A stretch of DNA of 64,000 nucleotides from Aestuariimicrobium sp. p3-SID1156 (GCF_025144225.1 NZ_JALXXB010000007.1:49056-113055), one strand, 5' to 3'; positions 43,473-57,966 are shown, counted from the stretch's first letter. Numbers and translations: made by a program. Notes: generated by a model from the letters alone, not told the origin.

Positions 43473-44413
43473 TCACCGAGTTGAACGACACCACCTCCGA
43501 CCAGATCCTGTCGGAACTGGAGAAGGCGCATCGTGCCGAGGGATCGGGCAGCGGCATGGTTCACACGCTGCTGGTGGCCTGCCAGGCCGTCTCCTTCGAA
43601 CGCGCCTTCGCCGCGGCCAGGGATGCCGCCCGCGAACACCCTTCGCGCGTCATCCTGGTGGTGGAGAACCCCACCCAGCAGGGGCTTGACGCTCGCGTCC
43701 AGCTCGGCGAGGGAGTCCCCGGTGACATCGTCACCCTGACCGTGCCTCAGGACCTGACCGAGCACCTGGAGACCTTGCTGCGCCCGCTGCTGCTGCCGGA
43801 CTCCCCCGTGGTCGCCTGGTGGCCTGGTGAATCCCCCACCAACCTGTCCCAGGACCCGGTGGGCCGGCTGGCAACCCGCCGGATCACCGATGCCGGTGGC
43901 GTGGACGACCCGCTCGCCGCCCTGCACTGCCGTGCGCTGAACCATTCGCCCGGTGACACAGACCTCACCTGGACGCGGCTGACACCGTGGCGGGCCCTGC
44001 TGGCTGCCGCACTCGACCAGCATCCAGCCCAGGTGCTTTCCGCCGAGGTGGAGGCCGCTCCGCACAATGCCCCTGCGGAGTTGCTGGCTGCCTGGCTTGC
44101 AGATCGGCTCGAGGTGGACGTGGTGAGGACCGAGTCAGCCGGTCCTGGCATCACCGGCGTGCGACTGCATGCCGCAGACGGGGATTTCGCCCTTCTGCGT
44201 CCGTCGGGTGCCACCGCCAGCTACGAGGTGCCCGGCCAACCGCGGCGCACCGTGGCGCTGGCCCGGCGTGCGATGAATGCCCTGATCACCGAGGAATTGC
44301 GGCACGCGGCACCCGACGAGATGTTCGAGGACGCCTGCCAGGAGTACCTCCGGCGGGCCGAGACCGGGCTGGCGAGGTCGTCCAGTCCGCGTCGTGACGA
44401 GACGAACCGATGA
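43469..44413 (+). CDS. opcA: OpcA, glucose-6-phosphate dehydrogenase assembly protein
   Basis: Protein of 314 residues needed for the active zwf product in actinobacteria and cyanobacteria. Conserved segments include SRVILVVENP (near 52), SPVVAWWPGESP (near 113) and DPVGRLATRRITDA (near 128). Overlaps both zwf and pgl by four bases, so the three are made together. No catalytic motif of its own is known. Confidence 0.94.
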   Translation: MITELNDTTSDQILSELEKAHRAEGSGSGMVHTLLVACQAVSFERAFAAARDAAREHPSRVILVVENPTQQGLDARVQLGEGVPGDIVTLTVPQDLTEHLETLLRPLLLPDSPVVAWWPGESPTNLSQDPVGRLATRRITDAGGVDDPLAALHCRALNHSPGDTDLTWTRLTPWRALLAAALDQHPAQVLSAEVEAAPHNAPAELLAAWLADRLEVDVVRTESAGPGITGVRLHAADGDFALLRPSGATASYEVPGQPRRTVALARRAMNALITEELRHAAPDEMFEDACQEYLRRAETGLARSSSPRRDETNR

Positions 44414-45183
44414 ACCCCGAGGCCCGGGCAGTGAACGAGCCCACCGCAGGGCGTCCCGCCCCACGCGTCGTCCGCCTCGCATCCCCGGAGGCGCTGGCCG
44501 AAGCGGTGGCTGGACAGCTACTGGAGCGGCTCCTCAGTCGACAGCAGAAGGGCGACGTCCATCTGTGCCTGACAGGCGGTCGCATCGCCAATCGCATGTA
44601 CGAGGCCCTGGCCAACCTGGTCCCGACAACGAATCTCGACCCGGCGCGGCTGCACATCTGGTGGGGGGATGAGAGTTTCGTCCCGGTCACTGACCCGGAC
44701 CGCAATGCCACCCAGTCCTTCGGGATCCTGGCGCGCACGATCACCTTCGCGCCGGGCCAGACCCATCCAATGCCTGCGCAAGATGGGCAGCGGGATGCTG
44801 ACGAGGCGGCCTTCGCCTATTCCCGCGAACTCGGCGACACTGTCTTCGACGTCTGCCTGCTGGGCTTGGGCGAGGATGGCCACATCGCCTCACTGTTTCC
44901 CTGCCACCCATCGTTCGCCCAATCGACGTCGGCGACGGTCATCGGTGTCTCGGAGGCTCCCAAACCACCACCGGACCGGATGAGTCTCACCCTTCCCGCG
45001 ATCAACCGGTCACGGGCGGTGTGGGTGCTGGTCTCCGGGGAGGAGAAGTCAGGTGCCGTCGCCCGCGCGCTGGCGGGTGACGTGGACCTGCCCAGCGCGG
45101 CGGTCAGCGGGACTGAGGAAACCTTCTGGTTCCTGGACGCGGACGCGGCCAGCCAGCTGCCTCGTTACAACTGCCTGCTCTGA
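44410..45183 (+). CDS. pgl: 6-Phosphogluconolactonase, DevB type
   Basis: Hydrolyses the lactone made by Zwf. The 257-residue NagB-fold protein shows LHIWWGDESFVP (near 80), DRNATQS and the signature LLGLGEDGHIASLFP (near 153). Last gene of the operon, translationally coupled to opcA. The beta-propeller lactonase at 5.1 kb belongs to a different family. Confidence 0.94.
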   Translation: MNPEARAVNEPTAGRPAPRVVRLASPEALAEAVAGQLLERLLSRQQKGDVHLCLTGGRIANRMYEALANLVPTTNLDPARLHIWWGDESFVPVTDPDRNATQSFGILARTITFAPGQTHPMPAQDGQRDADEAAFAYSRELGDTVFDVCLLGLGEDGHIASLFPCHPSFAQSTSATVIGVSEAPKPPPDRMSLTLPAINRSRAVWVLVSGEEKSGAVARALAGDVDLPSAAVSGTEETFWFLDADAASQLPRYNCLL

Positions 45184-45218
45184 CCCACAACTGCCCGCGG
45201 CTGCAGGGATGCGGCGGC

Positions 45219-45575
45219 TCAGTAGATGACCTCGCCGGCTGCGCGACGAGCACGCAGGTGGCTGAGGGCGTCGGCCAGGATGGTGGCCGCCTCGGCGTCG
45301 GAACGACGCTCCTTCACGTAGGCCAGATGGGTCTTGTAGGGAAGAATCTTTGGCGGGGGCGGCGGATTGTGCTCGTCCATGTTGGCCGGGAGACCGCACC
45401 GTGGGCAGTCCCAGGTCTCGGGAATCTGCGCGTCGGCGGCGAAGGCCGGGCGGGTCTCATGGGCGTTGGAGCAGAAGTAGGAAACGTGCAGGCGAGGTGC
45501 TGCGTCCCCGCGTTCGGCCTCACCCATGGGGCCTGCTCCGACACGACTTCCTCTGATGGCGCTGCCACCAACCAC
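45219..45575 (-). CDS. rbpA: RbpA, RNA polymerase-binding protein
   Basis: Actinobacterial activator that binds the principal sigma factor and stabilises the open complex. The 118-residue protein has the N-terminal IRGSRVGAG, a core with zinc ligands C35, H39, C57 and C60 (as in Streptomyces RbpA, unlike the zinc-less mycobacterial form), a basic linker and the sigma-interaction helix (about 85-112). GTG 45575 has AAGGAG six bases upstream. Convergent with pgl. Confidence 0.95.
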   Translation of the reverse strand: MVGGSAIRGSRVGAGPMGEAERGDAAPRLHVSYFCSNAHETRPAFAADAQIPETWDCPRCGLPANMDEHNPPPPPKILPYKTHLAYVKERRSDAEAATILADALSHLRARRAAGEVIY

Positions 45576-45683
45576 GTTGTTCTCCTTACTGAGTCCACTG
45601 CCCTGCCGGCTGGCAGGCGTGGGTTACTGCGAACGCTTCGACGCGTGGCTCACCGCAACCGAGCGGAGTCCGGCGACGAGCCG

Positions 45684-45950
45684 TCAAGAACCGATCTTGT
45701 AGAGGGCCAACAGGCCGACGATGCACAGGAGCCAGACCAGCCCAATGATGATCGTGAGGCGGTCCAGGTTGCGTTCGGCCACGGAGGTACCACCCATGGA
45801 GGTCGACATGCCGCCGCCAAAGAGGTCGGACATGCCACTGCCGCGTCCCTTGTGCAGGAGGACCGTCATGGCCAACAGGATGCTGGTGATCACGAGAAGG
45901 ATCGACAGCGTCATGGTGGGCCAGCTCATCGCCATGGGTACCAAGATCAC
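45684..45950 (-). CDS. secG: SecG, protein-export membrane subunit
   Basis: Accessory subunit of the SecYEG translocon. Two transmembrane helices (about 14-32 and 66-84) flank the conserved HKGRGSGMSDLFGGG. I choose GTG 45950 because TAACCT ends six bases before it; GTG 45956 or ATG 45935 are alternatives. About 88 residues. Placed after tpiA as in other actinobacteria, but apparently with its own promoter. Confidence 0.9.
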   Translation of the reverse strand: MILVPMAMSWPTMTLSILLVITSILLAMTVLLHKGRGSGMSDLFGGGMSTSMGGTSVAERNLDRLTIIIGLVWLLCIVGLLALYKIGS

Positions 45951-45956
45951 CAGCAC

Positions 45957-45962
45957 AGGTTA
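45957..45962 (-). promoter_or_regulatory. -10 hexamer of leaderless secG
   Basis: TAACCT, six bases, then GTG 45950 on the minus strand. It overlaps no other coding sequence. Confidence 0.5.
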
Positions 45963-46005
45963 GCTCACGGCCCAAGCTTTTCCACAATGGGGTGGGGACG
46001 CCAAA

Positions 46006-46039
46006 GCCCCGCCCCCGCCGGGTTCGGCGAGGACGGGGC
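46006..46039 (-). terminator. Hairpin terminator after tpiA
   Basis: GCCCCGCCCCCGCCG and CGGCGAGGACGGGGC pair over 15 bases with two mismatches and a 4-base loop, and are followed on the minus strand by TTT. It lies 34 bases past the tpiA stop, separating the glycolytic operon from secG. Confidence 0.75.
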
Positions 46040-46072
46040 CTGGGTGGGTGTGAGCTGCCGTGGCTGCGACGA

Positions 46073-46861
46073 TCAGGCAGGCAGCGCGTAGAAGCGCACG
46101 ATGCCCGCGAACTCCTCGGGGTCAAGGCTGGCGCCCCCGACCAGGGCACCGTCCACGTCGGGCTGGGCCATGATCTCGACAACATTGGCGGCCTTCACTG
46201 AACCGCCGTACTGGATGCGCACCTTCTCCGCCGCCTCGGCGCCGATCCTCTCGGCGATGTCAGCGCGGATGGCACCACAGACCTCCTGTGCGTCAGCGGG
46301 GGTGGCCACCTCGCCGGTACCGATGGCCCACACGGGCTCATAGGCAATGACGAGGCCGGCGACCTGCTCGGCCGGAATGCCCTCGAGGGAACCACGCACC
46401 TGGTCCAGGGTGTACTCGACCTGACGGCCCTCCTTGCGGATGTCGAGACCCTCACCGACGCAGATGATGGGGGTGATGCCGTGCTCGAGCGCCTTCTTGG
46501 CCTTGGCGTTGACGACAGCGTCGTCCTCGCCGTGGTACTGGCGTCGCTCGGAGTGGCCGACCACCACGTAGGCGCAGTTCAGCTTGGCCAGCATCTCCGC
46601 CGAGACCTCACCGGTGTAGGCGCCCTTGTCGTGGGTTGACACGTCCTGAGCGCCGTAGCCGATGGTGAGCTTGTCACCCTCGACCAGGGTCTGCACGGTA
46701 CGCAGGTCGGTGAAGGGGGGCAACACGACGCACTCGGACTGCTCTGGGTCCCACTGCTTGTCGTTGAGGGTCCAGGCCAGCTTCTGAACCAGGCCGACGG
46801 CCTCCACGTGGTTCAGGTTCATCTTCCAGTTGCCGGCCATGATCGGCTTGCGGGTGCTCAC
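46073..46861 (-). CDS. tpiA: Triosephosphate isomerase
   Basis: Interconverts dihydroxyacetone phosphate and glyceraldehyde 3-phosphate. The 262-residue TIM barrel has NWKMN (near 11), the His in [10 protein letters not shown] (near 100) and the catalytic Glu in [12 protein letters not shown] (near 175). The GTG start overlaps the pgk stop (GTGA). Last gene of gap-pgk-tpiA. Confidence 0.97.
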   Translation of the reverse strand: MSTRKPIMAGNWKMNLNHVEAVGLVQKLAWTLNDKQWDPEQSECVVLPPFTDLRTVQTLVEGDKLTIGYGAQDVSTHDKGAYTGEVSAEMLAKLNCAYVVVGHSERRQYHGEDDAVVNAKAKKALEHGITPIICVGEGLDIRKEGRQVEYTLDQVRGSLEGIPAEQVAGLVIAYEPVWAIGTGEVATPADAQEVCGAIRADIAERIGAEAAEKVRIQYGGSVKAANVVEIMAQPDVDGALVGGASLDPEEFAGIVRFYALPA

Positions 46862-48069
46862 TTGTTCTCCTCCAGAACGGTCAGACCGGGCAGTTCCTTG
46901 CCCTCGAGGTATTCCAGCGACGCGCCGCCGCCGGTCGAGATGTGACCGAAGGCGTCATCGGCGAAGCCGAGCTCCCGCACGGCGGCAGCGGAGTCGCCGC
47001 CACCCACGACCGAGAGGCCGTCGACCTCGGTGAGGGCCTGCGCGACGGCCTTGGTGCCGCCGGCGAACTCCTCGATCTCGGAGACACCCATGGGACCGTT
47101 CCAGAACACGGTCTTTGCACCCTTGATGGCGTCGGCGAAGGCCTTCTCCGACTCAGGGCCGATGTCCAGACCCATCTTGTCGGCGGGGATGGCGTTGGCG
47201 GGGACCACCTCGACCTCTCCAACGACCTTGTGGTTCTCGAAGTCGGCACCCTCGGCCACGCGGATGTCGGTGGGCAGCAGGATGGTCTTGCCGGCCTTCT
47301 CGGCGTCCTCCAGGTAGCGCTTGCAGGCCTCGAGGCTGTCGTTGTCGACCAGCGACTTGCCGACCTCCAAGCCCTTGGCCTTGAGGAAGGTGAACAGCAT
47401 GCCACCACCGATGACCAGGGTGTCGGCGAGCTTCAGCAGGTTGTCGATGACGGCCAGCTTGTCGGCCACCTTCGCGCCGCCGAGGACGACGACGTAGGGT
47501 CGCTGCGGGTCCTGGGTGAGGCCGGCGAGGACGTCGACCTCCTTCGTGACCAGGGTGCCTGCGGCGTTGGGGAGCAGCTTGGCGACGTCGTAGACCGAGG
47601 CCTGCTTGCGGTGCACCACACCGAAGCCGTCGGAGATGAAGACCTCACCGAGAGCGGCGTACTTCTTCGCCAGCTCGACGCGCTCGGCCTCGTCCTTGGA
47701 CTCCTCGGCCTTCTCGTAGCGCACGTTCTCCATGAGGGCGACCTCGCCGTCCTGGAGGGCGGCGACGGTCTGCTGGGCGGACTCGCCGACGACGTCACCG
47801 GCCAGCGTGACCTCGGTGCCGAGCAGTTCACCCAGCCGCTTGGCGACGGGGGCCAGGGAGTACTTGGGGTTGACCTCACCCTTGGGGCGGCCAAGGTGGG
47901 CCAGGACGGCGACGCGGGCGCCGGCCTCGCGCAGCTGGTTCAGGGTGGGCAGGGCGGCGCGGATACGACCGTCGTCGGTGATCGTCTCGCCGTCCAGGGG
48001 GACGTTGAAATCGCAACGGATGACCACGCGCTTGCCGCGCAGGTCGCCGAGCTCGGAAACGGACTTCAC
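46858..48069 (-). CDS. pgk: Phosphoglycerate kinase
   Basis: ATP-forming glycolytic kinase. The 403-residue protein shows [13 protein letters not shown] (near 14), the basic patch [10 protein letters not shown] (near 55) and the nucleotide segment [12 protein letters not shown] near 320. GTG 48069 is the start, with AAAGG about nine bases upstream; the longer frame is unlike the family. 97 bases separate it from gap. Confidence 0.96.
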   Translation of the reverse strand: MKSVSELGDLRGKRVVIRCDFNVPLDGETITDDGRIRAALPTLNQLREAGARVAVLAHLGRPKGEVNPKYSLAPVAKRLGELLGTEVTLAGDVVGESAQQTVAALQDGEVALMENVRYEKAEESKDEAERVELAKKYAALGEVFISDGFGVVHRKQASVYDVAKLLPNAAGTLVTKEVDVLAGLTQDPQRPYVVVLGGAKVADKLAVIDNLLKLADTLVIGGGMLFTFLKAKGLEVGKSLVDNDSLEACKRYLEDAEKAGKTILLPTDIRVAEGADFENHKVVGEVEVVPANAIPADKMGLDIGPESEKAFADAIKGAKTVFWNGPMGVSEIEEFAGGTKAVAQALTEVDGLSVVGGGDSAAAVRELGFADDAFGHISTGGGASLEYLEGKELPGLTVLEENK

Positions 48070-48166
48070 AGTCTGTGCCTTTCGGGGGGGTGGCTGGGGG
48101 TGTGAGTGTCGGGAGACGGAAAGAGGGGGCGGGGCGGACCCCACCCCCTCGTTCCTCAGGAGTTGA

Positions 48167-49366
<1,200 letters not shown>

Positions 49367-50371
49367 TCAGCGCAAACGGCTGTCCTCGGCCTCATCGAGC
49401 ATCTGCGCTGTGAGATTCGCCTCGGTGTCAGGAATTCCCTGCTCCTCGGCGACCTTGTCGGCGGTCGCGAGAAGGCGTCGAATACGGCCCGCCATCGCGT
49501 CCTTGGTGAGCGGAGGGTTGTGGGCCTGGCCAAGTTCCTCCAGGCTCGCGTTGCGGTGCTCCAGACGGAGGCGGCCGGCGCTCAACAGGTGGTCGGGGAT
49601 GTCATCGCCCAGGATCTCCAGGGCACGTTCGACGCGCGCGCTGGCGGCCACAGCGGCTCGCGCCGAGCGGCGCAGGTTGGCATCGTCGAAATTGGCCAGC
49701 CTGTTGGCGGACGCACGGACTTCGCGGCGCATCCTGCGTTCTTCCCAGGCCAATACGGCCTCGTGGGCGCCCATCCGCGTGAGCAGGGCGCCGATCGCAT
49801 CGCCGTCCCGGATCACCACCCGGTCGATGCCGCGCACCTCGCGCGACTTCGCGGTGATCCCCAGGCGTCGCGCAGACCCGACCAGGGCCAGGGCAGCTTC
49901 GCTGCCCGGGCAGGTGACCTCGAGTGACATCGAGCGGCCGGGTTCAGTGAGGGAGCCGTGGGCGAGGAAGGCACCGCGCCACACCGACACCTGGCAGCAG
50001 GCACCGGCGCCGACCACGGTGGCGGGCAGCCCGCGCGCGGGGCGTCCCTTGGAATCGACCAGGCCGGTCTGGCGAGCCAAGGAGGCGCCGTCCTGGACCA
50101 CGCGGACGGTGTAGCGGGTCCCCTTGCGCAGCCCGGAGCTCTGGATGACCAGCATCTCCGAGTCAATGCCGTAGACCTCCATCAGTCCCGTACGCAGGCG
50201 ACGGGCAGCCGCGCCGGTGTCGAGTTCGCATTCGATGACCAGGTGCCCCCCGCCGACGATGTGCAAGCCGCCCCCGAAACGCAGCATCGACGTGATCTCC
50301 GAGCGGCGGCAGCAAGGCTTGGTCACCTTGATCGTGCACAGCTCCGACTTCACCAGGGGGGTCATGGCCAT
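49367..50371 (-). CDS. whiA: WhiA sporulation/division regulator
   Basis: DNA-binding regulator conserved in Gram-positive bacteria; in actinobacteria it controls division genes such as ftsZ, often with WhiB. The N-terminal LAGLIDADG-like domain (about 1-200) has [14 protein letters not shown] (near 25) and [18 protein letters not shown]; the C-terminal HTH is near 265-325 ([24 protein letters not shown]). ATG 50371 has AAGGA upstream; ATG 50365 is an alternative. Follows yvcK in the usual rapZ-yvcK-whiA order. Confidence 0.95.
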   Translation of the reverse strand: MAMTPLVKSELCTIKVTKPCCRRSEITSMLRFGGGLHIVGGGHLVIECELDTGAAARRLRTGLMEVYGIDSEMLVIQSSGLRKGTRYTVRVVQDGASLARQTGLVDSKGRPARGLPATVVGAGACCQVSVWRGAFLAHGSLTEPGRSMSLEVTCPGSEAALALVGSARRLGITAKSREVRGIDRVVIRDGDAIGALLTRMGAHEAVLAWEERRMRREVRASANRLANFDDANLRRSARAAVAASARVERALEILGDDIPDHLLSAGRLRLEHRNASLEELGQAHNPPLTKDAMAGRIRRLLATADKVAEEQGIPDTEANLTAQMLDEAEDSRLR

Positions 50372-50422
50372 GCCAGCATCCTTACACATTCGATCCCAAC
50401 GCATGCTCGAGCGGAAACGGGG

Positions 50423-51379
50423 CTACAGGCCCATCACCTCGCCCAGCGCCGAGGCAAGGCGGAAGGGATCGTGGCGGGCACTGCCATCGCGCATCGCCAC
50501 GTGGCTGACAAACAGCTGGGCGCCGAGGGAGCCCGCATAGGCCTCCAGGTGGCGGTCCTCCTCAACGAACTTGCGGTCGGCGACGACCCAGTCGAGACGC
50601 AGGCCGGGGGCGTGTTCGGACAATAGCTCGAGGTGCCGGGAGGCGGTGTATCCGGCGGTTTCGTCGGCCGGGCGGATGTTGAGCGTCAGGATCCGCCTGG
50701 CGGGCGTGGTGTTGATGGCCTGGTAGAGGTCGGGCACGAGCAGGTGCGGCATCACCGAGGTGAACCAGGACCCCGGCCCCAGGACCACGAAGTCGCTCTC
50801 CTCGATCGCCTGCACGGCCTCCGGGCAGGCAGGAGGCTTCTCGGGGACCAACCTGACCCCCTGCACCTGCCCGCGCGTCTTCGCGATGGTTGCCTGCCCT
50901 GCCAGGGTGCACACCTCGTCGGGCGAGTAGGGATCCAACCCCAGCACGTCGGCCTCGATGCCCAGCGGCGTGGTTGACATGGGCAGGACGCGGCCGCGGG
51001 AGTGCAGCAGCTCCCCCACCATGGCCAGGCCCCGCACGGGGTCACCCAGCCGTTCCCAGATGCCGGCGATCAGCAGGTTGCCGATGGCGTGACCTCCCAG
51101 TTGCCCGTCACCGGGGAAACGCGTCTGCAGGATCTCGGCCCACAGGCGTCCGGTGTGGTCGTCGCCGCACAGCGCCGCCAGCGCCATGCGCAGGTCGCCG
51201 GGGGGAAGCCCACCGAACTCCTGCCGGATGCGTCCTGAGGAGCCGCCGTCATCAGCGACCGTGACGATGGCGGTCAGCCGGTCGGTGAGGCGGCGCAGGG
51301 CGCTGAGGGACGCCGAGAGGCCGTGCCCGCCCCCGAGGGCAGTCACGGCGGGGAGTTGGTCCAGGGTGGGGCGCGTCAT
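50423..51379 (-). CDS. yvcK: YvcK/CofD-like gluconeogenesis factor
   Basis: UDP-sugar-binding protein linked to carbon metabolism and cell shape (CuvA in mycobacteria). The 318-residue protein starts with TALGGGHGLSASLSALRR and VTVADDGGSSGRIR (near 38), the nucleotide-binding features, and has VLGPGSWFTSVMPHLLVP near 195. ATG 51379 overlaps the rapZ stop (ATGA). Confidence 0.94.
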   Translation of the reverse strand: MTRPTLDQLPAVTALGGGHGLSASLSALRRLTDRLTAIVTVADDGGSSGRIRQEFGGLPPGDLRMALAALCGDDHTGRLWAEILQTRFPGDGQLGGHAIGNLLIAGIWERLGDPVRGLAMVGELLHSRGRVLPMSTTPLGIEADVLGLDPYSPDEVCTLAGQATIAKTRGQVQGVRLVPEKPPACPEAVQAIEESDFVVLGPGSWFTSVMPHLLVPDLYQAINTTPARRILTLNIRPADETAGYTASRHLELLSEHAPGLRLDWVVADRKFVEEDRHLEAYAGSLGAQLFVSHVAMRDGSARHDPFRLASALGEVMGL

Positions 51380-52299
51380 TCCAGCCCCAGGTCACGGTGG
51401 ATCACGGTGACGTGATGGCCCACCTCACGCAGGCGGCGGGCGAGCTCCTCGCTCATGGCGGTGGAGCGGTGCTTGCCCCCCGTGCAGCCAATGGCGGCGG
51501 TGAGCAGTCGCTTGCCCTCGCGGACATAGCCGGGGGCGACGATGGCGAGCAGGCCCTGGAGCTGGTCGAGGAATTCAGCGGCACCGGGCTGGGAGAGCAC
51601 GTAGCTGCTGACCGGTTCGGACAGGCCCGTCATGGGGCGCAGCTCGGGCACCCAGTGCGGGTTGGGCAGGAAACGCACGTCGAAGACAACATCGGCGTCA
51701 ATGGGCAGGCCGTTCTTGAAGCCGAAACTCATGATCGCGATGCGCACCATGTGGTCGTGGGCGCCGCCGAAGGCATGGGCGATGCGGGAGCCGAGCTGGT
51801 GAATGGTGAGGTTGGAGGTGTCGATGACCAGGTCGGCCTGGGCCCGCAGCGGCCCCAACAGTCGGCGTTCCTTGACGATGGCTTCGACGAGGCGTCCATC
51901 ACCCTGGAGGGGAAGGGGGCGCCGGGATGACTCCTGGCGCTTGACGATCACTGCGTCGTCGGCCTCAAGGAAGAGGATCTCGGGGTTGATTCCCGCCTCG
52001 CGCAGTTCTTCCAGGGTGTTGGGCATCTCCTCGGCGAGGGCTGCCGAGCGGACGTCGAGGATGACCGCAACCCGGGGGAGTCGGTTGCTGCGCGTGACCT
52101 CCAGCAGGTGCGGGATCATGGCGGCGGGAAGGTTGTCCACCACGTACCATCCCAGGTCCTCCATGGCGTGGGCGGCAGTGCGTCGCCCTGCCCCCGACAT
52201 CCCGGTGATCACGACCAGCCGGGTTGGCTCATCGCCGTCGGGGCGCGAGATGTCGAGCCGCGGCAGGCGGCCGGTCAGGGCGGAGTCATCGCTGGTCAC
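51376..52299 (-). CDS. rapZ: RapZ-family nucleotide-binding protein
   Basis: P-loop protein; in enterobacteria RapZ directs sRNA decay for GlmS control, while in actinobacteria its role is unsettled. The 307-residue product has a P-loop TGMSGAGRRTAAHAMEDLG (near 28) in which Arg replaces the usual Walker Lys, as commonly seen in actinobacterial members (from memory), and the C-terminal signature IGCTGGKHRSTAMSEELA (near 260). GTG 52299 is set by CATAAT six bases upstream. First gene of rapZ-yvcK-whiA. Confidence 0.93.
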   Translation of the reverse strand: MTSDDSALTGRLPRLDISRPDGDEPTRLVVITGMSGAGRRTAAHAMEDLGWYVVDNLPAAMIPHLLEVTRSNRLPRVAVILDVRSAALAEEMPNTLEELREAGINPEILFLEADDAVIVKRQESSRRPLPLQGDGRLVEAIVKERRLLGPLRAQADLVIDTSNLTIHQLGSRIAHAFGGAHDHMVRIAIMSFGFKNGLPIDADVVFDVRFLPNPHWVPELRPMTGLSEPVSSYVLSQPGAAEFLDQLQGLLAIVAPGYVREGKRLLTAAIGCTGGKHRSTAMSEELARRLREVGHHVTVIHRDLGLE

Positions 52300-52305
52300 G
52301 CCTCC

Positions 52306-52311
52306 ATTATG
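52306..52311 (-). promoter_or_regulatory. -10 hexamer of leaderless rapZ
   Basis: CATAAT, six bases (GGAGGC), then GTG 52299 on the minus strand. The spacer resembles a Shine-Dalgarno but is only one base from the start codon. Confidence 0.4.
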
Positions 52312-52340
52312 GCCAGCCCGCCGGGGGCGGGCCTGTCGGC

Positions 52341-54317
52341 TCAGTTCTCGACGATCTCGCCCGTGGTCATGTTGACGGCCACCGGGGCCTCGGTATCGGC
52401 CATCGCGTCGTGGACGGCAGCGGCCAGGGTGGGCCCGAAGCCGGGCACGGCGGCGATCTCGTCGACCGTCGCGGCGCGCAGCTTCTTGAGCGATCCGAAG
52501 TAGTTGAGCAGTGTCTTGCGGCGAACCTCCCCCAAGCCCGGGACGTCGTCCAGGGTCGACTCGAGCATCGCCTTCGAGCGGCGTCCCCGGTGGTGGGTGA
52601 TGGCGAAACGGTGGGCCTCGTCGCGGAGTCGCTGAAGCAGGTAGAGCCCCTCGCTGGTACGCGGCAGGATGACCGGATACTCGTCGTCGGGCACCCACAC
52701 CTCCTCCAGACGCTTGGCCAGGCCGCACAGGGCGATGTCGGTGATTCCGAGGTCGTCCATGGCCCGCTGGGCGGCGGCGACCTGCGGGGGGCCGCCGTCG
52801 ACGACGATGAGGGCCGGGGCATAGGCGAACTTGCGGGCGACTCCGGTGGTGGGGTCGATGAGAGCCGGGCCGTCCGTCGCCTCGGCGGACATGGATTCGC
52901 GATCGTCGAGCAGTCGGCGCAGGCGGCGGGTGATCACCTCGTGCATGGCGCGCACGTCATCGGAGCCCTCGAAGCTCCGGATGATGAATCGGCGGTACTC
53001 CGACTTGCGGGGCAGGCCGTCCTCGAAGACGACCATGGACCCCACCACTTCCTGGCCCTGGGTGTGGGAGATGTCGAAGCACTCGATGCGCAGGGGCGGT
53101 TCGGGCAGGCTCAGTGCCTTGTGGATCTCTTCCAGGGCGCGGTTGCGGGTGGACAGGTCGCTGGCTCGCTTCATCTTGTGCTGGGCCAGGGCCTGGGCAG
53201 CGTTGCGGGCCACCGTGTCCATGAGTGTCACCTTGTCACCGCGTTGGGGGACGCGGATGGTGACCCTGCTCCCCCGCACCGAGCTCAAGAGTTCAGCCAT
53301 GACGGGGCCGGAGGTCGGTTGGGCGGGTACGAGGATCTCCTTGGGTACCGGGGATTCCTCTCCTGGCTCCTGATGGGCTGTGGCGTCGGCGTAGAGCTGG
53401 AGCAGGAAGGCCTCGATGAGGTCCGACAGGCTGGAGTCATCGGCCCTGTCGGCGATCCAGCCCCGTTCACCGCGCACGCGTCCAGCGCGGACGTGGAAGA
53501 TCTGGATGGCCACCTCCAACGGGTCCTCGGCGACCGCGATGACGTCGGCGTCCGTGCCATCGGAGAGCACGATGGCATTCTTTGCGGTCGCCTTGGAGAG
53601 TGCTCCGAGGGAGTCACGCAGGACCGCAGCCTTCTCGAACTCGAGGTTGTCCGAGGCGATCTGCATCTGCTTCTCAAGCCGGCGGGTCAGCTGCTGGGTC
53701 CGCCCGGACATGAACGTGCAGAAGTCCTCGACCAACTCCCGGTGGTGCTCCTCGTCGATCCGGCCCACGCACGGCGCCGCACATTTGCCGATGTGGGCCA
53801 GAAGGCAGGGGCGGCCCGTGGACTGGGCGGTGCGAAAGGTGCCATTGGAGCAGGAGCGCATCGGGAAGACCCGCAGCAGGGAGTCGACGGTCTCCCGGAT
53901 TGCCCAGGCCTGGCCGAAGGGGCCGAAGTAGCGGTAACCCTTGCGCTTGGCGCCGCGACCGACGAAGACGCGGGGGAACTCATCGGACCAGGTGATGCAC
54001 AGCCAGGGGTAGGACTTGTCGTCGCGGTACTTCACGTTGAAGCGGGGGTCGTACTGCTGGATCCAGGTGTATTCCAGCTGCAGCGATTCAAGCTCGTTCT
54101 GCACCACGGTCCATTCGACCTTGGCCGCGGTACGGACCATGGTCTGGGTACGGAAGTGCAAGCCCGCTGGGTCGGCGAAGTAGGAGTTGAGTCGCTGGCG
54201 CAGGTTCTTGGCCTTGCCCACGTAGAGCACCGTGCCGTGCGCGTCCAGGAAGCGGTAGACCCCTGGATCGGTGGGGATGCTTCCGGGCGCAGGACGGTAC
54301 GTGGACGGATCGGCCAT
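52341..54317 (-). CDS. uvrC: UvrC, excinuclease subunit C
   Basis: Makes both incisions in nucleotide excision repair. The 658-residue protein has the GIY-YIG domain ([20 protein letters not shown] near 18), a UVR motif (near 210), the RNase H-like 3' nuclease half with [15 protein letters not shown] (near 505), and C-terminal helix-hairpin-helix repeats (near 590-640). ATG 54317 lies seven bases after TAGACT; the longer frame is unlike UvrC. 41 bases separate it from rapZ. Confidence 0.96.
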   Translation of the reverse strand: MADPSTYRPAPGSIPTDPGVYRFLDAHGTVLYVGKAKNLRQRLNSYFADPAGLHFRTQTMVRTAAKVEWTVVQNELESLQLEYTWIQQYDPRFNVKYRDDKSYPWLCITWSDEFPRVFVGRGAKRKGYRYFGPFGQAWAIRETVDSLLRVFPMRSCSNGTFRTAQSTGRPCLLAHIGKCAAPCVGRIDEEHHRELVEDFCTFMSGRTQQLTRRLEKQMQIASDNLEFEKAAVLRDSLGALSKATAKNAIVLSDGTDADVIAVAEDPLEVAIQIFHVRAGRVRGERGWIADRADDSSLSDLIEAFLLQLYADATAHQEPGEESPVPKEILVPAQPTSGPVMAELLSSVRGSRVTIRVPQRGDKVTLMDTVARNAAQALAQHKMKRASDLSTRNRALEEIHKALSLPEPPLRIECFDISHTQGQEVVGSMVVFEDGLPRKSEYRRFIIRSFEGSDDVRAMHEVITRRLRRLLDDRESMSAEATDGPALIDPTTGVARKFAYAPALIVVDGGPPQVAAAQRAMDDLGITDIALCGLAKRLEEVWVPDDEYPVILPRTSEGLYLLQRLRDEAHRFAITHHRGRRSKAMLESTLDDVPGLGEVRRKTLLNYFGSLKKLRAATVDEIAAVPGFGPTLAAAVHDAMADTEAPVAVNMTTGEIVEN

Positions 54318-54324
54318 GCGTGCG

Positions 54325-54330
54325 AGTCTA
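54325..54330 (-). promoter_or_regulatory. -10 hexamer of leaderless uvrC
   Basis: TAGACT, seven bases, then ATG 54317 on the minus strand. Confidence 0.6.
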
Positions 54331-54413
54331 GGCTGCGGCCCTGACAGAACCGGACGCCCGAGCGCCGCGCAGCTGCGGTGTTCGCCCCCGGCGCAGCCGC
54401 TGTGGGGTGTGGG

Positions 54414-54419
54414 TAGGGT
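54414..54419 (+). promoter_or_regulatory. -10 hexamer of Rieske lipoprotein gene
   Basis: TAGGGT, 34 bases before the TTG start, leaving a leader with a ribosome binding site. It contrasts with the leaderless genes around it. Confidence 0.45.
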
Positions 54420-54453
54420 GGGGGCACAGACCCCGCAGTGAAAGGTGACCCCG

Positions 54454-54858
54454 TTGACACCTCCCGATCGCCGCCTCTTCCTCGCCGCAGCCGGCCTCGC
54501 CGCCGCATCCACCGCCGGTCTGGCCGGATGCTCGAACAAGCCCGGCTTGGACATGAACAAGCCCAAGGAGCCGGTGACATTGCCGGTCGGTGACGTCCCG
54601 GAAGGGGGCGGGGTGATCCTCAAGGGCAAGGGCTACGTCGTCACGCAGCCGAAGGGCGGGGAGTACAGGGCCTTCAACTCCACCTGCCCCCACGCGGGCT
54701 GTGAGGTCACCAGCGTCGCCGAGAACAAGATCATCTGCGGCTGCCACAACTCCCAGTTCAACCTCGACGACGGTTCCGTGCTGCAGGGTCCGGCGACGTC
54801 CGGACTGGGCAAGGCCAAGCTCGAGAAGGACGGCGACACCCTGACGGTCAGCGGCTAG
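54454..54858 (+). CDS. Exported Rieske [2Fe-2S] lipoprotein
   Basis: A 134-residue lipoprotein. The N-terminus has a Tat-like [10 protein letters not shown] and the lipobox GLAGC (Cys near 25). The Rieske site is [10 protein letters not shown] and [10 protein letters not shown] (near 70-100), giving Cys-His and Cys-His cluster ligands plus the extra cysteines of the high-potential, disulfide-bearing type. Folded export would need Tat. The start is probably TTG 54454, five bases after AAAGGTGA; GTG 54445 is the alternative. Partner proteins are not evident here. Confidence 0.85.
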   Translation: MTPPDRRLFLAAAGLAAASTAGLAGCSNKPGLDMNKPKEPVTLPVGDVPEGGGVILKGKGYVVTQPKGGEYRAFNSTCPHAGCEVTSVAENKIICGCHNSQFNLDDGSVLQGPATSGLGKAKLEKDGDTLTVSG

Positions 54859-54900
54859 GTGCACTCCGCCATCACGGTGGTGCCGAGCAGCTGACCGGCT

Positions 54901-54919
54901 CCCACGAAAGGCTCGTGGG
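54901..54919 (-). terminator. Hairpin after uvrA
   Basis: CCCACGA and TCGTGGG form a perfect 7-bp stem with a 5-base loop between the convergent Rieske and uvrA genes, 11 bases past the uvrA stop. Probably bidirectional. Confidence 0.6.
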
Positions 54920-54929
54920 ACCCGGACGC

Positions 54930-57953
<3,024 letters not shown>

Positions 57954-57960
57954 GTCTAGC

Positions 57961-57966
57961 ATCGTA
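57961..57966 (-). promoter_or_regulatory. -10 hexamer of leaderless uvrA
   Basis: TACGAT, seven bases, then GTG 57953 on the minus strand. It also overlaps an in-frame ATG, which would be too close to the promoter to serve as the start. Confidence 0.5.
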
